The notes beneath the pieces were generated by a model. It worked only from the letters and a program-made list of their open reading frames with translations. It was not told where the DNA came from and did not search any database. A stretch of 64,000 nucleotides of DNA from the NCBI GenBank assembly GCA_964442495.1, contig CAYTZN010000012.1, positions 1 to 64,000 of the forward strand, read 5' to 3'. This stretch comes from CAYTZN01 sp964442495 (lineage in GTDB: Bacteria; Pseudomonadota; Gammaproteobacteria; Legionellales; Legionellaceae). Made by a program: the position numbers and the translations under genes. Positions 35,981 through 45,423 of the stretch are shown one piece after another (the stretch's first letter is position 1; each line of letters opens with the position of its first letter).

Positions 35981-36068
35981 TCACATCCCCGTAAAACATG
36001 ATAAAAAACGTGGCTATTATATCGCTATTCCGCTTTATTAAGCGAACTTGATTAAAAAACCGAACTTT

Positions 36069-37883
36069 CTACTCCACCGTCACTGATTTCGCAAGATTAC
36101 GCGGTTGATCAACATCAGTGCCCTTCGCTACCGCCACATGATACGCCAATAACTGCAAAGGAATGGTATATATAAGCGGCGCTATCCACTGGCCACAGGT
36201 AGGAACAGGAATCAAATGAGCCCCATTCGCAAGCCACGCTTGGGAGTCGTCCACAAAAACCAACAGTTGCCCCCCGCGAGCACTCACTTCTTGTAAATTA
36301 GATTTCAATTTATCTAACAACTCGTCGTTAGGTGCTACTGCTACCACAGGCATTTCGGCATCCACCAACGCGAGTGGGCCGTGCTTTAACTCACCCGCAG
36401 GGTAAGCTTCTGCATGAATATATGAAATTTCTTTTAATTTTAAAGCCCCTTCAAGCGCCACAGGGTACTGCACACCACGACCTAAAAATAGCGCATGCGA
36501 CTTGTTTACAAACATGACAGCAAGCTCTTCAATTGTTGCATTAATTTTTAAAACCTGCTTGCAATGCGCAGGCAATGCCTGCAATTGAGCTCGCACTTCT
36601 TCTGCACGCTCATCGGGACACAACGCGGCAGCTAACATTAAAAAAGCCGCTAGTTGTGTGGTAAACGCTTTAGTTGAGGCAACTCCAATTTCGACCCCTG
36701 CGCGCGTTAAAAACACACAATCAGACTCACGAACTAAACTGCTACTGGCCACATTGCAAATTGCAAAACTCGCCAAATAATCAATAGATTTTGCTTTTTG
36801 AAGTGCCGCTAAGGTATCTGCAGTTTCGCCGGATTGAGACACCGCAATAAAGAGTGTTTGATCACCAACCACCACATCGCGGTAACGGTATTCACTGGCT
36901 ATTTCGACTTGTGTGGGCAAGCCTGTGAGTGATTCTAACCAATATTTAGCAACCATGCCTGCATGATAACTAGTCCCGCAAGCCACAATATGAATTTGCC
37001 GAACTTCAGCAAAAATACGAGTAGCCTGTTCACCAAAGCTTGCGCGCAAGACCTCTAAACTGGCAATACGCCCTTCCAAAGTATCGGCCAAAACTTTAGG
37101 CTGTTCAAAAATTTCTTTTAACATAAAATGACGGTAATTGCCTTTATTTACGGTCAAACCATCATCTTTTAAAACATGCGACTCACGCTGAACAAGGTTA
37201 TTATTTAAATCATAAAACTCCATTGTATTTGCAGTAAGCCTCGCGCTGTCTCCTTCTTCAAGATAAATAACCGCCTCAGCAAATGAACGAAGGGCTAGCG
37301 CATCAGATGCAATAAAATTTTCATCCATGCCTTGACCAATCACTAAAGGACTCCCCTTACGAATAGCCACTAATTCTTCTGGTTTTTTTTGATGAATAAC
37401 ACCTAAAGAAAAAGCGCCTTCCATTTGTGCAGCGGTGGCCTGAACAGCAAGTAAAAGAGATTTTTCTTGCTGGTAGTGATGATGAATTAAATGAGCCGCA
37501 ACCTCAGTATCGGTTTCCGATGTAAACTCATACCCTAATTCTTGTAAATAATGGCGAAGTTCTTCATGATTTTCAATGATACCATTATGAACGACTGCCA
37601 CTTCGCCCTTGGATAGGTGTGGATGGGCGTTTTGCTCACAAGGCTTACCATGCGTGGCCCATCGGGTATGCGCAATGCCTGTATTGCCTCCAATGGCCGT
37701 TTCCGCCATGGCATCGGTTAAGGCCTGTACTTTTCCTTGAACTCTGAGGCGTTTCAAACGAGCACCACTATCAATAACGGCAATACCTGCTGAATCATAA
37801 CCACGGTATTCCAAACGACGCAGTCCTTCAAGCAAAACTTTACTGATGTCCCGTCGTGATACAGCTCCCATTATCCCACACAT
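36069..37883 (-). CDS. glmS: Glutamine-fructose-6-phosphate aminotransferase
   Basis: Makes glucosamine-6-phosphate from fructose-6-phosphate and glutamine, the entry to UDP-GlcNAc for peptidoglycan and LPS. ATG 37883 is chosen because Cys2 (MCGIMGAV) must be the N-terminal nucleophile after Met removal; the frame extends 10 codons upstream. It has 604 residues: an Ntn glutaminase domain (HTRWATHG, VVHNGIIEN) and two SIS isomerase domains, ending DQPRNLAKSVTVE. No riboswitch-like leader was recognised. It lies downstream of and co-directional with smpB (80 bp gap). Confidence 0.97.
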   Translation of the reverse strand: MCGIMGAVSRRDISKVLLEGLRRLEYRGYDSAGIAVIDSGARLKRLRVQGKVQALTDAMAETAIGGNTGIAHTRWATHGKPCEQNAHPHLSKGEVAVVHNGIIENHEELRHYLQELGYEFTSETDTEVAAHLIHHHYQQEKSLLLAVQATAAQMEGAFSLGVIHQKKPEELVAIRKGSPLVIGQGMDENFIASDALALRSFAEAVIYLEEGDSARLTANTMEFYDLNNNLVQRESHVLKDDGLTVNKGNYRHFMLKEIFEQPKVLADTLEGRIASLEVLRASFGEQATRIFAEVRQIHIVACGTSYHAGMVAKYWLESLTGLPTQVEIASEYRYRDVVVGDQTLFIAVSQSGETADTLAALQKAKSIDYLASFAICNVASSSLVRESDCVFLTRAGVEIGVASTKAFTTQLAAFLMLAAALCPDERAEEVRAQLQALPAHCKQVLKINATIEELAVMFVNKSHALFLGRGVQYPVALEGALKLKEISYIHAEAYPAGELKHGPLALVDAEMPVVAVAPNDELLDKLKSNLQEVSARGGQLLVFVDDSQAWLANGAHLIPVPTCGQWIAPLIYTIPLQLLAYHVAVAKGTDVDQPRNLAKSVTVE

Positions 37884-37963
37884 ACCGCACTCCCATAAAT
37901 TTTTATACTTCAAACCAAACTACGTAGCATAGCAGTCTCGATGGTAGTCGACAAAGCGCCCTG

Positions 37964-38431
37964 TTAATGCTTTTTCATGATACGCGAGCTTTCTCTTTGC
38001 CATTCCCGATCTTTGGTGGCTTCTCGTTTATCATGTGATTTTTTACCCTTTGCCAAGGCTACTTTTAATTTAATTTTATTGCGCTTCCAATAAAGCGACA
38101 AAGGCACCAGCGTATACCCTTGACGCTCCACACTACCAATAAGTTGATCAAGCTCTCGTCGGTTTAATAATAATTTACGCGTACGAATTGAGTCTGGATG
38201 AAGATGAGTGGATGCTGTGGGTAGAGGTTGAATTTGAGCACCGAGTAACCAAGCCTCGCTGTGCTTTATAATAACATGGGCATCTGATAAATTGATTTTC
38301 CCAGCCCTTAAACTTTTAATCTCCCACCCTTCAAGAACAAGCCCCGCCTCATATTCATCTTCAATGAAATAATCAAAGCGCGCCTTTTTATTCACAACAA
38401 TGGTCGCGCTTTGTTGTTTGTTGGTCGTCAT
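37964..38431 (-). CDS. smpB: SsrA-binding protein SmpB
   Basis: Binds tmRNA and delivers it to stalled ribosomes in trans-translation. 155 residues from ATG 38431; an in-frame start at 38455 adds eight residues not typical of the family. The OB-fold core YEAGLVLEGWEIKSLRAGKINLSD (broken here at ELEIKS-equivalent) is clear, followed by RKLLLNRRELDQL and the basic C-terminal tail that enters the mRNA channel. It is divergent from bcp over 180 bp. No ssrA gene was found in the window. Confidence 0.95.
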   Translation of the reverse strand: MTTNKQQSATIVVNKKARFDYFIEDEYEAGLVLEGWEIKSLRAGKINLSDAHVIIKHSEAWLLGAQIQPLPTASTHLHPDSIRTRKLLLNRRELDQLIGSVERQGYTLVPLSLYWKRNKIKLKVALAKGKKSHDKREATKDREWQRESSRIMKKH

Positions 38432-38611
38432 AAGACACCTAAAATCAATGCTCAAAAGAGAGGATTATAGCAGGAGTAGGGGCATTTGGCTTCTTTGAAT
38501 ATCAGCTTTTAAACGGCCATAGAAAAGACGCATTATACACTTCAAAATAGACTATTAAACTTACGATTTGCTGGGATATACTGCCTAAACTGCTTATTTT
38601 TGGAAGCCCTA

Positions 38612-39079
38612 ATGAAGACGAAAGAGCCAATACGTTTAAAGCCTTTTGAAGCCACCAGCGATCTCAAACAAACGCTTGATGATTACCGAGGAAAATGGGT
38701 GGTTTTGTATTTTTACCCTAAAGACTCAACCCCAGGTTGCACACTTGAAAGCCAAGATTTTCGTGATAATTACCCCGCTTTTTTAGCACTCAATGCCATC
38801 GTCTTAGGCGTATCGCGAGATAGCATAAAATCACATGAAAATTTCAAAATGAAACAAGCCCTGCCGTTCGAACTAATCAGTGATCATGATGAGCTTATTT
38901 GTCAACAACTTGATGTGATAAAAATGAAGTCCATGTATGGTAAATCGGTGCGTGGCATTGAACGAAGCACGTTTATTATTGACCCTGAGGGCATCCTTCG
39001 ACATGAATGGCGTAGGGTATCTGTTAAAGGCCACGTAACGGAGGTGCTTAAAACATTGGCATCGTTACAACAGATTTAA
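38612..39079 (+). CDS. bcp: Thioredoxin-dependent peroxiredoxin, Bcp/PrxQ type
   Basis: Reduces hydroperoxides with a peroxidatic cysteine recycled by thioredoxin. The conserved YPKDSTPGCTLESQDFRD segment contains the peroxidatic Cys at about residue 45. The PrxQ resolving Cys expected five residues later is replaced (GCTLESQD), so this is a 1-Cys-like or alternative 2-Cys variant; a later Cys (ICQQLD) could resolve it. ATG 38612 is preferred to the upstream TTG (38600) because GGAAG lies 5 bp before it; this gives 155 residues. Monocistronic. Confidence 0.92.
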   Translation: MKTKEPIRLKPFEATSDLKQTLDDYRGKWVVLYFYPKDSTPGCTLESQDFRDNYPAFLALNAIVLGVSRDSIKSHENFKMKQALPFELISDHDELICQQLDVIKMKSMYGKSVRGIERSTFIIDPEGILRHEWRRVSVKGHVTEVLKTLASLQQI

Positions 39080-39158
39080 AAAATCAGCTGTCAATTCACT
39101 TGACTGAGACCCGGACCCTCATCACAATGAACTATCTGATTTTAATAGGATAAAATCC

Positions 39159-40562
39159 ATGGACAAGCCTAATAAGGAACATAAATTATTCGTGCTCGAT
39201 ACTAACATATTGATGCATGATCCAAGTGCTATTTATCACTTTGAAGAGCATGATATTTATTTGCCCATGGTGGTCCTAGAGGAGCTTGATAATCACAAGA
39301 TGGGTATTTCTGAAGTTGCGCGCAACGTTCGGCAAGTAAATCGAACGTTGGTTGAGCTCATGACCAATACTACCCATGAACAACTTGTAGCCGGTCTTCC
39401 CATCCCCTGTTTTTTAGGTAAAGAAAATGCAAAAACCAGTGGCCGCATTTTTTTTCAAACAGATGATTTTGAAGAAGTTCGGCCTATTTCCTTGCCCGGC
39501 CACAAAGTAGACAATACGCTTTTGGCTACGGCATTGGCCTTGCAAAAAAAACACCCAGACCAACAAGTGGTTATCGTTTCTAAAGACATTAATCTTCGCA
39601 TTAAAGCAGGGATTCTAGGAATTCCTGCTGAAGATTATTACAATGATCAAGTGTTGGATGATGTAACTTTATTGCACAGCGGCATGCACCTTCTTGAAAA
39701 TAATTTTTGGGACACACATTCTAAAAACATGGAAGCATGGCAAGAAAGTGGAAACACCTTCTATCGCATTAGCGGTCCCTTAACTCACCAATGGAACCCT
39801 AACGATTGCCTTAGTACTCAAAACAATGAATTCCAAGCCATGGTACGTCATATTGAAGCCGACACCGTCGTGGTGCAAATGGCTCGAGATTACACCCAAC
39901 AGAAACATGCCATATGGGGCATCACTGCTCGTAATCGAGAGCAAAATTTTGCTTTAAATTTATTGCTTGACCCAGACATCGACTTCGTTACCCTCCAAGG
40001 CTCAGCAGGAACTGGTAAAACATTATTAACCATAGCTGCGGGGTTAACCCAAGTGCTCGACCAAAATCGCTACACTGAAATTATCATGACACGTGTCACT
40101 ATCCCCGTAGGTGAAGACATTGGTTTTCTACCCGGAACCGAAGAAGAAAAAATGACCCCTTGGATGGGCGCATTGATGGACAACCTCGAAGTGTTACAAG
40201 GTGTGCAAGAAGGAGGTAGCTTTGGTCGCAATGCCACCCAAGACCTGTTGCAAAATAAAATCAAAATTCGCTCACTCAACTACATGCGCGGCCGCACCTT
40301 TTTAAACCGCTTTATTATCATTGACGAAGCACAAAATCTTACCTCCAAACAAATCAAAACATTGGTCACACGTGCAGGTCCCGGAAGCAAAATTATCTGC
40401 TTAGGTGACATCAAGCAAATTGATACGCCTTATTTAAGTGAAACCACGTCCGGGCTCACCTTTGCTGTGGACAGATTTAAGCATTGGGAACACAGCGCAC
40501 ACATGACATTAAACCGTGGTGAGCGATCAAGGCTTGCATATTATGCCGCTGAGCATTTATAG
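39159..40562 (+). CDS. PIN-PhoH fusion ATPase (YlaK/PhoH2-like)
   Basis: 467 residues. An N-terminal PIN-type nuclease domain (about 8-150, beginning FVLDTNILMHDP, with acidic residues in VVLEEL and KVDNTLLATAL) is fused to a PhoH-type P-loop ATPase. That part has Walker A GSAGTGKTLL (about 284-293), Walker B FIIIDEAQN and LGDIKQID. PhoH2-type fusions act as RNA helicase-ribonucleases in other bacteria; the role here is inferred. It lies 31 bp upstream of guaC in the same direction. Confidence 0.92.
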   Translation: MDKPNKEHKLFVLDTNILMHDPSAIYHFEEHDIYLPMVVLEELDNHKMGISEVARNVRQVNRTLVELMTNTTHEQLVAGLPIPCFLGKENAKTSGRIFFQTDDFEEVRPISLPGHKVDNTLLATALALQKKHPDQQVVIVSKDINLRIKAGILGIPAEDYYNDQVLDDVTLLHSGMHLLENNFWDTHSKNMEAWQESGNTFYRISGPLTHQWNPNDCLSTQNNEFQAMVRHIEADTVVVQMARDYTQQKHAIWGITARNREQNFALNLLLDPDIDFVTLQGSAGTGKTLLTIAAGLTQVLDQNRYTEIIMTRVTIPVGEDIGFLPGTEEEKMTPWMGALMDNLEVLQGVQEGGSFGRNATQDLLQNKIKIRSLNYMRGRTFLNRFIIIDEAQNLTSKQIKTLVTRAGPGSKIICLGDIKQIDTPYLSETTSGLTFAVDRFKHWEHSAHMTLNRGERSRLAYYAAEHL

Positions 40563-40593
40563 TACGCCCTTTGGCTGTTAAATAGGATAAATA

Positions 40594-41607
40594 ATGTCCA
40601 CACAAGCAATAACCTTTGATGATGTTTTACTGATCCCTTCGTATAATCACCACGAATCACGACGTGTAGTGGACATTAGCGTAACTGATCGTCTTGAAAA
40701 ATTGACCTTACAACTGCCTGTTATAAGTTCAAACATGGACACTATTACCGAAAGTAACATGGCCAACTTCATGCACAGCAAAGGCGGCATTGGGGCTTTA
40801 CACCGTTTTTTAAGCGTTGAAGACAATATTAAACAGTTTAAAGCGTGTAAAGGACCAGTGTTTGTTTCTGTTGGGTGCACCACTGCTGAATTAGAACGCG
40901 CTGAAGCACTTCGTGATGCGGGTGCTGATTTCTTTTGTGTAGATGTAGCTCACGCCCATGCTAAATATGTAGGAAAAACCCTTAAAAGCCTTCGGCAATT
41001 ATTAGGTAGCCGCTGCATCATGGCGGGCAACGTTGCGACTTACGCTGGTGCAGATTATTTGGCGTCGTGTGGGGCGGATATTATCAAAGCCGGTATTGGT
41101 GGCGGCTCTGTTTGCAGCACTCGTATTAAAACGGGGTTTGGTGTGCCCATGCTCACATGCATTCAAGATTGCGCCCGCACCGACCGCTCCATTGTCGCTG
41201 ATGGCGGAATTCGTACCTCTGGTGATATTGTTAAAGCGCTGGCCTTTGGTGCTGATTTTGTAATGATTGGCGGCATGTTGGCAGGGACTGGAACCACTCC
41301 CGGCGACGTTATCACCAAGGAAGACGGCACCCAGGTAAAACGTTACCGTGGCATGGCCTCTCGCGAAGCACAAGAAGATTTTTTAGGCCAAATGCACGAG
41401 TGGAAAACAGCTGAAGGTGTTTCAACGGAAGTTCCCTACCGCGATCACCAAGATGCCATTATTGCAGATATTGTTGGTGGACTACGTTCAGGTCTAACTT
41501 ATGCTGGGGCTGACACTGTCAGCGAGCTTCAACGAAAACTAAATTATGTGATTGTAACCCAAGCAGGAAGATTAGAAAGCTTGCCTCACAAATTATTAGA
41601 AGGATAA
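40594..41607 (+). CDS. guaC: GMP reductase (IMPDH/GMPR family)
   Basis: Converts GMP to IMP with NADPH, for purine salvage. It is a 337-residue TIM barrel with N-terminal TFDDVLLIPSYN, the catalytic loop GIGGGSVCSTRIKTGFG with Cys174, and GMASREAQ near the C-terminus. There are no CBS domains, and the length fits GuaC rather than GuaB (about 490). The GSVCSTR loop and following GVPML also match the reductase type. It is probably co-transcribed with the PIN-PhoH gene. It is followed by a convergent accessory gene 14 bp away. Confidence 0.92.
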   Translation: MSTQAITFDDVLLIPSYNHHESRRVVDISVTDRLEKLTLQLPVISSNMDTITESNMANFMHSKGGIGALHRFLSVEDNIKQFKACKGPVFVSVGCTTAELERAEALRDAGADFFCVDVAHAHAKYVGKTLKSLRQLLGSRCIMAGNVATYAGADYLASCGADIIKAGIGGGSVCSTRIKTGFGVPMLTCIQDCARTDRSIVADGGIRTSGDIVKALAFGADFVMIGGMLAGTGTTPGDVITKEDGTQVKRYRGMASREAQEDFLGQMHEWKTAEGVSTEVPYRDHQDAIIADIVGGLRSGLTYAGADTVSELQRKLNYVIVTQAGRLESLPHKLLEG

Positions 41608-41621
41608 CACAGTTTAACAAT

Positions 41622-42725
41622 TTACTTTCTAAAGGTAGGTTGAGGTTCGTTACGATAACGTGCTTCAACCTCTACCTCAGGTGTTAATCGCAGTGAATCA
41701 CGCTCTTTTAACGGGGTTAAAACTGGCGGTAACATGGTGAGTCGAGCGTCGGATAATGGCGTTAAATTTGACAACTGAAAAGGACTTTTTTCCATAGTGG
41801 CCTCGCCCATTGAAGCCCTTGTTGTTTGCCTGATACGAAAAGTTTCTTGTTCTAACATAGCGCCTTCCAACGCAGAGAGTTTTGATATGGCGCTTCTTAC
41901 TGGCGTAACATCAAGCTTCAACCGCTCAAATGCTTGCCTAGATGCATCTCGATTTTCATCGCTTAACACGTCGCTTTTTTTAAGAAGGTAAAACGTGTCT
42001 CCATCTTTTAATAATTTATTATCAGAAGAAACCATGTATGCAGCTTCTTTAAATAGGTGAACTTGCTCACCCCATTGGTTATACATCTCTTTTTCGTCTT
42101 GAAGAACTGCCAACAGGTCTTGTAGGATGTTCGCTTGTAATGCCTTAGAGATTAAATCATCCTGCAAGGCCCTGGCCTCCTCGTCTTTTTTTTCTTCTAA
42201 CCACCTAGCAATCTTCTCGGCATCAATGTCTTTACCCATAACGAGCTCCATTATCCTCGTCTTGACTTCAGTAATGGATTTGGTTTTTGGTAGACTCTCA
42301 ATCTGCTCTATAAAATGAAGAACGTCTAACAACTGTTTATCGTGATGCGAGCCTTGCATAAGCTTTATTGGCTCTAGGGTGTTGAGCCAGTCTTTTTCGT
42401 TAGAGTGCTCATGTGTGTTCTTAGGCGATGTCATGGGTTTAGAATCGACACGATGGATGTCTTGCGTTGCTAACGATGACTCACCACCATCGACACGCTC
42501 CTTATCCATAAGGATTGAGCGCCCTTCAGAAGCACGCTGTAACTCAACATCCAATGCTAGTTCTTCTTCTACTAGCGCTATATCTTCTTCGTTTAATGCA
42601 ATCTCTCTAGCAGTTTTTGCTAAAATATGCTTTCCCACTTCGGTCTTAAAAAATGCTACGGGATCCTCACTGTCGAGTCTATTTTGCATGTTTTCTTCAA
42701 CAAGGGTGTATTTCATTTCAGTCAT
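41622..42725 (-). CDS. Glu-rich helical protein of unknown function, 367 residues
   Basis: No family recognised. The protein is rich in Glu, Leu, Lys and Asp, has no signal peptide or membrane helix, and has long segments suitable for coiled coil (EIALNEEDIALVEEELALDVE; KIARWLEEKKDEEARALQDD). The last 70 residues are less charged and contain several prolines, with a basic-acidic tail. The composition fits substrates of Legionella-type IV secretion, but that is speculative. It is downstream of the Lys/Asp-rich gene and separated from it by a strong terminator, so it has its own promoter. Confidence 0.7.
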   Translation of the reverse strand: MTEMKYTLVEENMQNRLDSEDPVAFFKTEVGKHILAKTAREIALNEEDIALVEEELALDVELQRASEGRSILMDKERVDGGESSLATQDIHRVDSKPMTSPKNTHEHSNEKDWLNTLEPIKLMQGSHHDKQLLDVLHFIEQIESLPKTKSITEVKTRIMELVMGKDIDAEKIARWLEEKKDEEARALQDDLISKALQANILQDLLAVLQDEKEMYNQWGEQVHLFKEAAYMVSSDNKLLKDGDTFYLLKKSDVLSDENRDASRQAFERLKLDVTPVRSAISKLSALEGAMLEQETFRIRQTTRASMGEATMEKSPFQLSNLTPLSDARLTMLPPVLTPLKERDSLRLTPEVEVEARYRNEPQPTFRK

Positions 42726-42786
42726 GGAGAACCTTTAACCTTATAGAGGGAGATAACGCGTTCATCATGATATCAAAATATAAGGT

Positions 42787-42816
42787 AAAAAAAATGGGGT
42801 GACTAGACGTCACCCC
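42787..42816 (-). terminator. Intrinsic terminator of the Lys/Asp-rich gene
   Basis: An 8 bp perfect GC-rich stem (GGGGTGAC 42796-42803 with GTCACCCC 42809-42816) has a 5-base loop. On the minus strand it is followed by A and then eight T residues. It lies 25 bp beyond the stop at 42841. Confidence 0.92.
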
Positions 42817-42840
42817 AAAATGAATACCGCTCGCTTTTGT

Positions 42841-43335
42841 TTATGGCATGCCAGGTGTGTGTTCTTCTTTGTCTTCTTTCTTTTCATCTTTACCTTCACC
42901 AGGACTTGGACTAGGTGATGACTTGCTGTCTTGAGAGGCTGAATCTAATTTTTTATCATCAACCTTAGGCTTTGGTTCTGATTTAGAATCAGAGCCTTTC
43001 ATCATCTCTTTAATTTTTTTACCGGTATCACCCAAAACACCACCAACGGCTTTAGCAGATTCCTTACCTGCCTCAGCCATGTCTTTTCCAATCTGTAAAA
43101 ATTCAACTTGCCCAGCTAACATACCCCCCTTAGGCTCTTTTTCCTTACCTTTAGGTTTATCTTTTGATAGCGACGATGCGTCTTTTTGGTCATCTTTTTT
43201 ATCGTCTTTCTTATCATCTTTATCATTTTTGCCCTTTTTAGAGGGCTTAGGCGCTGGAGCGTCTTTCTTACCTGTATCAGGATTATCCGCTTGAGACGAC
43301 ACTTGTTCAGTATCTTTATCATCTTCACCAGCCAT
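42841..43335 (-). CDS. Lys/Asp-rich low-complexity protein, 164 residues
   Basis: Highly charged and probably disordered. It begins MAGEDDKDTEQ; runs of KDDKKDDKK follow. A short more ordered middle (about 85-120: LAGQVEFLQIGKDMAEAGKESAKAVGG, split) could form an amphipathic helix. A Ser/Pro/Glu/Lys tail ends HTPGMP. No signal peptide. The terminator at 42787-42816 and a possible ribosome site (GGGGAAG) before the ATG support a real gene. The function is unknown. Confidence 0.72.
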   Translation of the reverse strand: MAGEDDKDTEQVSSQADNPDTGKKDAPAPKPSKKGKNDKDDKKDDKKDDQKDASSLSKDKPKGKEKEPKGGMLAGQVEFLQIGKDMAEAGKESAKAVGGVLGDTGKKIKEMMKGSDSKSEPKPKVDDKKLDSASQDSKSSPSPSPGEGKDEKKEDKEEHTPGMP

Positions 43336-43563
43336 GATCTTCCCCTATCAATATGGTTTATCTGATTTAATTATAGACGCTCATTAACAATGCTGCGAAA
43401 ATAATTGACCAAGCACTAGAAATGCGTCATAACATGATGAACATATGATGCTATTTTCTTGCTCCATCGTATGGTCTAATTTTAATCAAAACACAGCCCG
43501 TAAATGATTAAATTCATATTTTTTACGTATTTTTTACATGTTTTTTGAAAAACCATTAAAAGG

Positions 43564-44382
43564 ATGTTGATGAACATTGATGATTTTCGATACATGTGGC
43601 GTGGCAAACGCCTAAAAACTTTGAGCCCTAAAGAGGCGCACTTATTGCATCCCATTAATATACACGGCAAAGGTACCAAGCGCGCATTGCTCCTTTTACA
43701 TGGGTTTTCCTCATCACCTGCAGTCTTTCGCCAACTGGCCCCTGCCATTGCCCCGACCTATGATGCCATTATAAGCCCAACCCTGCCCGGACACGGCAAT
43801 AGTCTTGATGCGTTCGCCAAAGCAAAAGCATTGGATTGGATCACAGCAGCCGAAGAGGCCTGCCAAGAGTTGGTAAAAAAATATCACAAAGTAGATGTGT
43901 TGGGACTCTCATTAGGAGGGTTGCTGGCCTGTCATTTAAGCCAAAAAATGACGTTAAATCACTTGTATTTATTAGCACCGGCTCTCGCACTTCAAGTCAA
44001 CGTCCCTTGGGCATTAAAGATAGCGCAAATATTACGAAAACTTGGGTTTAGTTATTTGCGCAATCGTGCGGGAAACTTACACTCTGAAGTGCACAGTGAA
44101 ATTGCTTATCGACAACTTCCTATCACAACACTCATTGAGATTTTAACGCTCGTGAATGAGTTTAAGTTTATGCCACCCAACTGCCCCACCGACTTATTCT
44201 TAGGCAGATTTGATCAAACCGTGAGCTCTAATAAAGTAGCGGAGCGCCTTGCTGATTTGCCGAATATCACCACGCATTGGCTCGAAAAATCCGCCCATGT
44301 TTTACCATTAGACGGTGATATTGATACGATCATTACCTGCATTAAAAACAATTTCAGCGCGGCGCCTAAGCTCACAACTTAG
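43564..44382 (+). CDS. Alpha/beta-hydrolase, carboxylesterase-like
   Basis: 272-residue cytosolic serine hydrolase. The oxyanion region LLLLHGFSSSPAVFR, nucleophile elbow GLSLGG (GxSxG), acid in LFLGRFDQTVSS and base in KSAHVLPLD define a full triad. The order and size resemble the Est30/monoacylglycerol-lipase branch of carboxylesterases. ATG 43570 is an alternative start two codons downstream; AAAAGGA lies just before 43564. It is convergent with the GIN-domain lipoprotein (5 bp gap). The substrate is unknown. Confidence 0.86.
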   Translation: MLMNIDDFRYMWRGKRLKTLSPKEAHLLHPINIHGKGTKRALLLLHGFSSSPAVFRQLAPAIAPTYDAIISPTLPGHGNSLDAFAKAKALDWITAAEEACQELVKKYHKVDVLGLSLGGLLACHLSQKMTLNHLYLLAPALALQVNVPWALKIAQILRKLGFSYLRNRAGNLHSEVHSEIAYRQLPITTLIEILTLVNEFKFMPPNCPTDLFLGRFDQTVSSNKVAERLADLPNITTHWLEKSAHVLPLDGDIDTIITCIKNNFSAAPKLTT

Positions 44383-44387
44383 AGCGC

Positions 44388-45332
44388 TTATTTATTATAT
44401 TGATCATATTCCTGTATATAAGGCTGACTTAAGTCACGCATGTCCAATACGGCGCCGTTAAAAGCCATAAAGTCTGCTTTCATGACAGGAATGTTATAAA
44501 AGAGAATATCACTGGTATCGGTAGCAAGCGTATGCTGGCGCTTTACTGCCGCAATTTCCGCAACAGATTTGCCATGTGTTTTAACAAAAGAACGCTCGGC
44601 ACGTAGGTATCGACCATTAAAATGAGCATTATCCCAAAGCTCAACATCCAAGTGCTCAGCAATGCCTGCTAACTGAATAAAAGTTCGACCGTGTCCACGA
44701 ATGGTTAATGCCTTACTTTTTACCCAGTACATGCTTACCCAGCTATCGTTGTTTAAATCTAACGATGAGAGATTAGCAAAACCACCCAATTTAACGCGAG
44801 ATTTACCGGCAAGTTTTACTTGCAGCGCCGGGCTATTAATACCATTAATCTCTATTGCGCCCGAACCTGACAATTGAAGTTTACGAACCCCAAGCGTGCC
44901 TTGTAACAATGTGCTGCCTTGATTATCAATCACCACATCAAGCAGCCTTGTATGCAAATGTTTACCTACTATAACGCCCGTGCCATGGTATTCAAAAGCA
45001 TTTAAATAGCGGCTATCAATTTCCACATGTACTCCACCATGCTTCGGATAGCCTCGGCCCAAACTTACATGCAACGTACCATTTGTGACCCCAATCACAA
45101 CATGCGCGAGATCATCTGGGGAGCCCTTTAAAGTGACTTGCGGGTGAGCGTAACCCGTGCGTAAAGTTACGTTAAGAACACCCTCTACAGATACACGAGT
45201 AAAATCAGACACTTGTCGATGCTGTTTGCTGCTATGATAAGGAAACGTGGTCTGTTTTTGAGACGAATGGGTGCAGCCTGACAAGAGCACTGCTGAACAT
45301 ATCAATAAAAAAAACCGCACGAACATAATCAC
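44388..45332 (-). CDS. GIN-domain (DUF2807) lipoprotein
   Basis: 314 residues with signal peptide and lipobox LSGC (Cys20). The mature region is a right-handed beta-helix-like repeat of short strands with Gly and Asn turns (RVSVEGVLNVTLRTG; LQLSGSGAIEINGI), characteristic of the head-GIN/putative auto-transporter adhesin family. It probably lies in the periplasmic leaflet. The function of this family is not established. The gene is between two unrelated units. Confidence 0.82.
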   Translation of the reverse strand: MIMFVRFFLLICSAVLLSGCTHSSQKQTTFPYHSSKQHRQVSDFTRVSVEGVLNVTLRTGYAHPQVTLKGSPDDLAHVVIGVTNGTLHVSLGRGYPKHGGVHVEIDSRYLNAFEYHGTGVIVGKHLHTRLLDVVIDNQGSTLLQGTLGVRKLQLSGSGAIEINGINSPALQVKLAGKSRVKLGGFANLSSLDLNNDSWVSMYWVKSKALTIRGHGRTFIQLAGIAEHLDVELWDNAHFNGRYLRAERSFVKTHGKSVAEIAAVKRQHTLATDTSDILFYNIPVMKADFMAFNGAVLDMRDLSQPYIQEYDQYNK

Positions 45333-45423
45333 CCTTCCCAGTCCATTATTTTATCTACATTAGAGGAAGATGGCCCTTTGTGCAACCAATACGAGCCCAT
45401 CCTGATTAAGGCCAATGAATACA

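Noticed and set aside
37884..37913. Ten-codon upstream extension of glmS
   Set aside because: GlmS needs Cys as residue 2; only the start at 37883 gives this.
43116..43328. Lys-rich antisense-frame products within the Lys/Asp-rich gene
   Set aside because: Low-complexity A-rich coding DNA opens several frames; the terminator and ribosome site support only the 42841-43335 frame.
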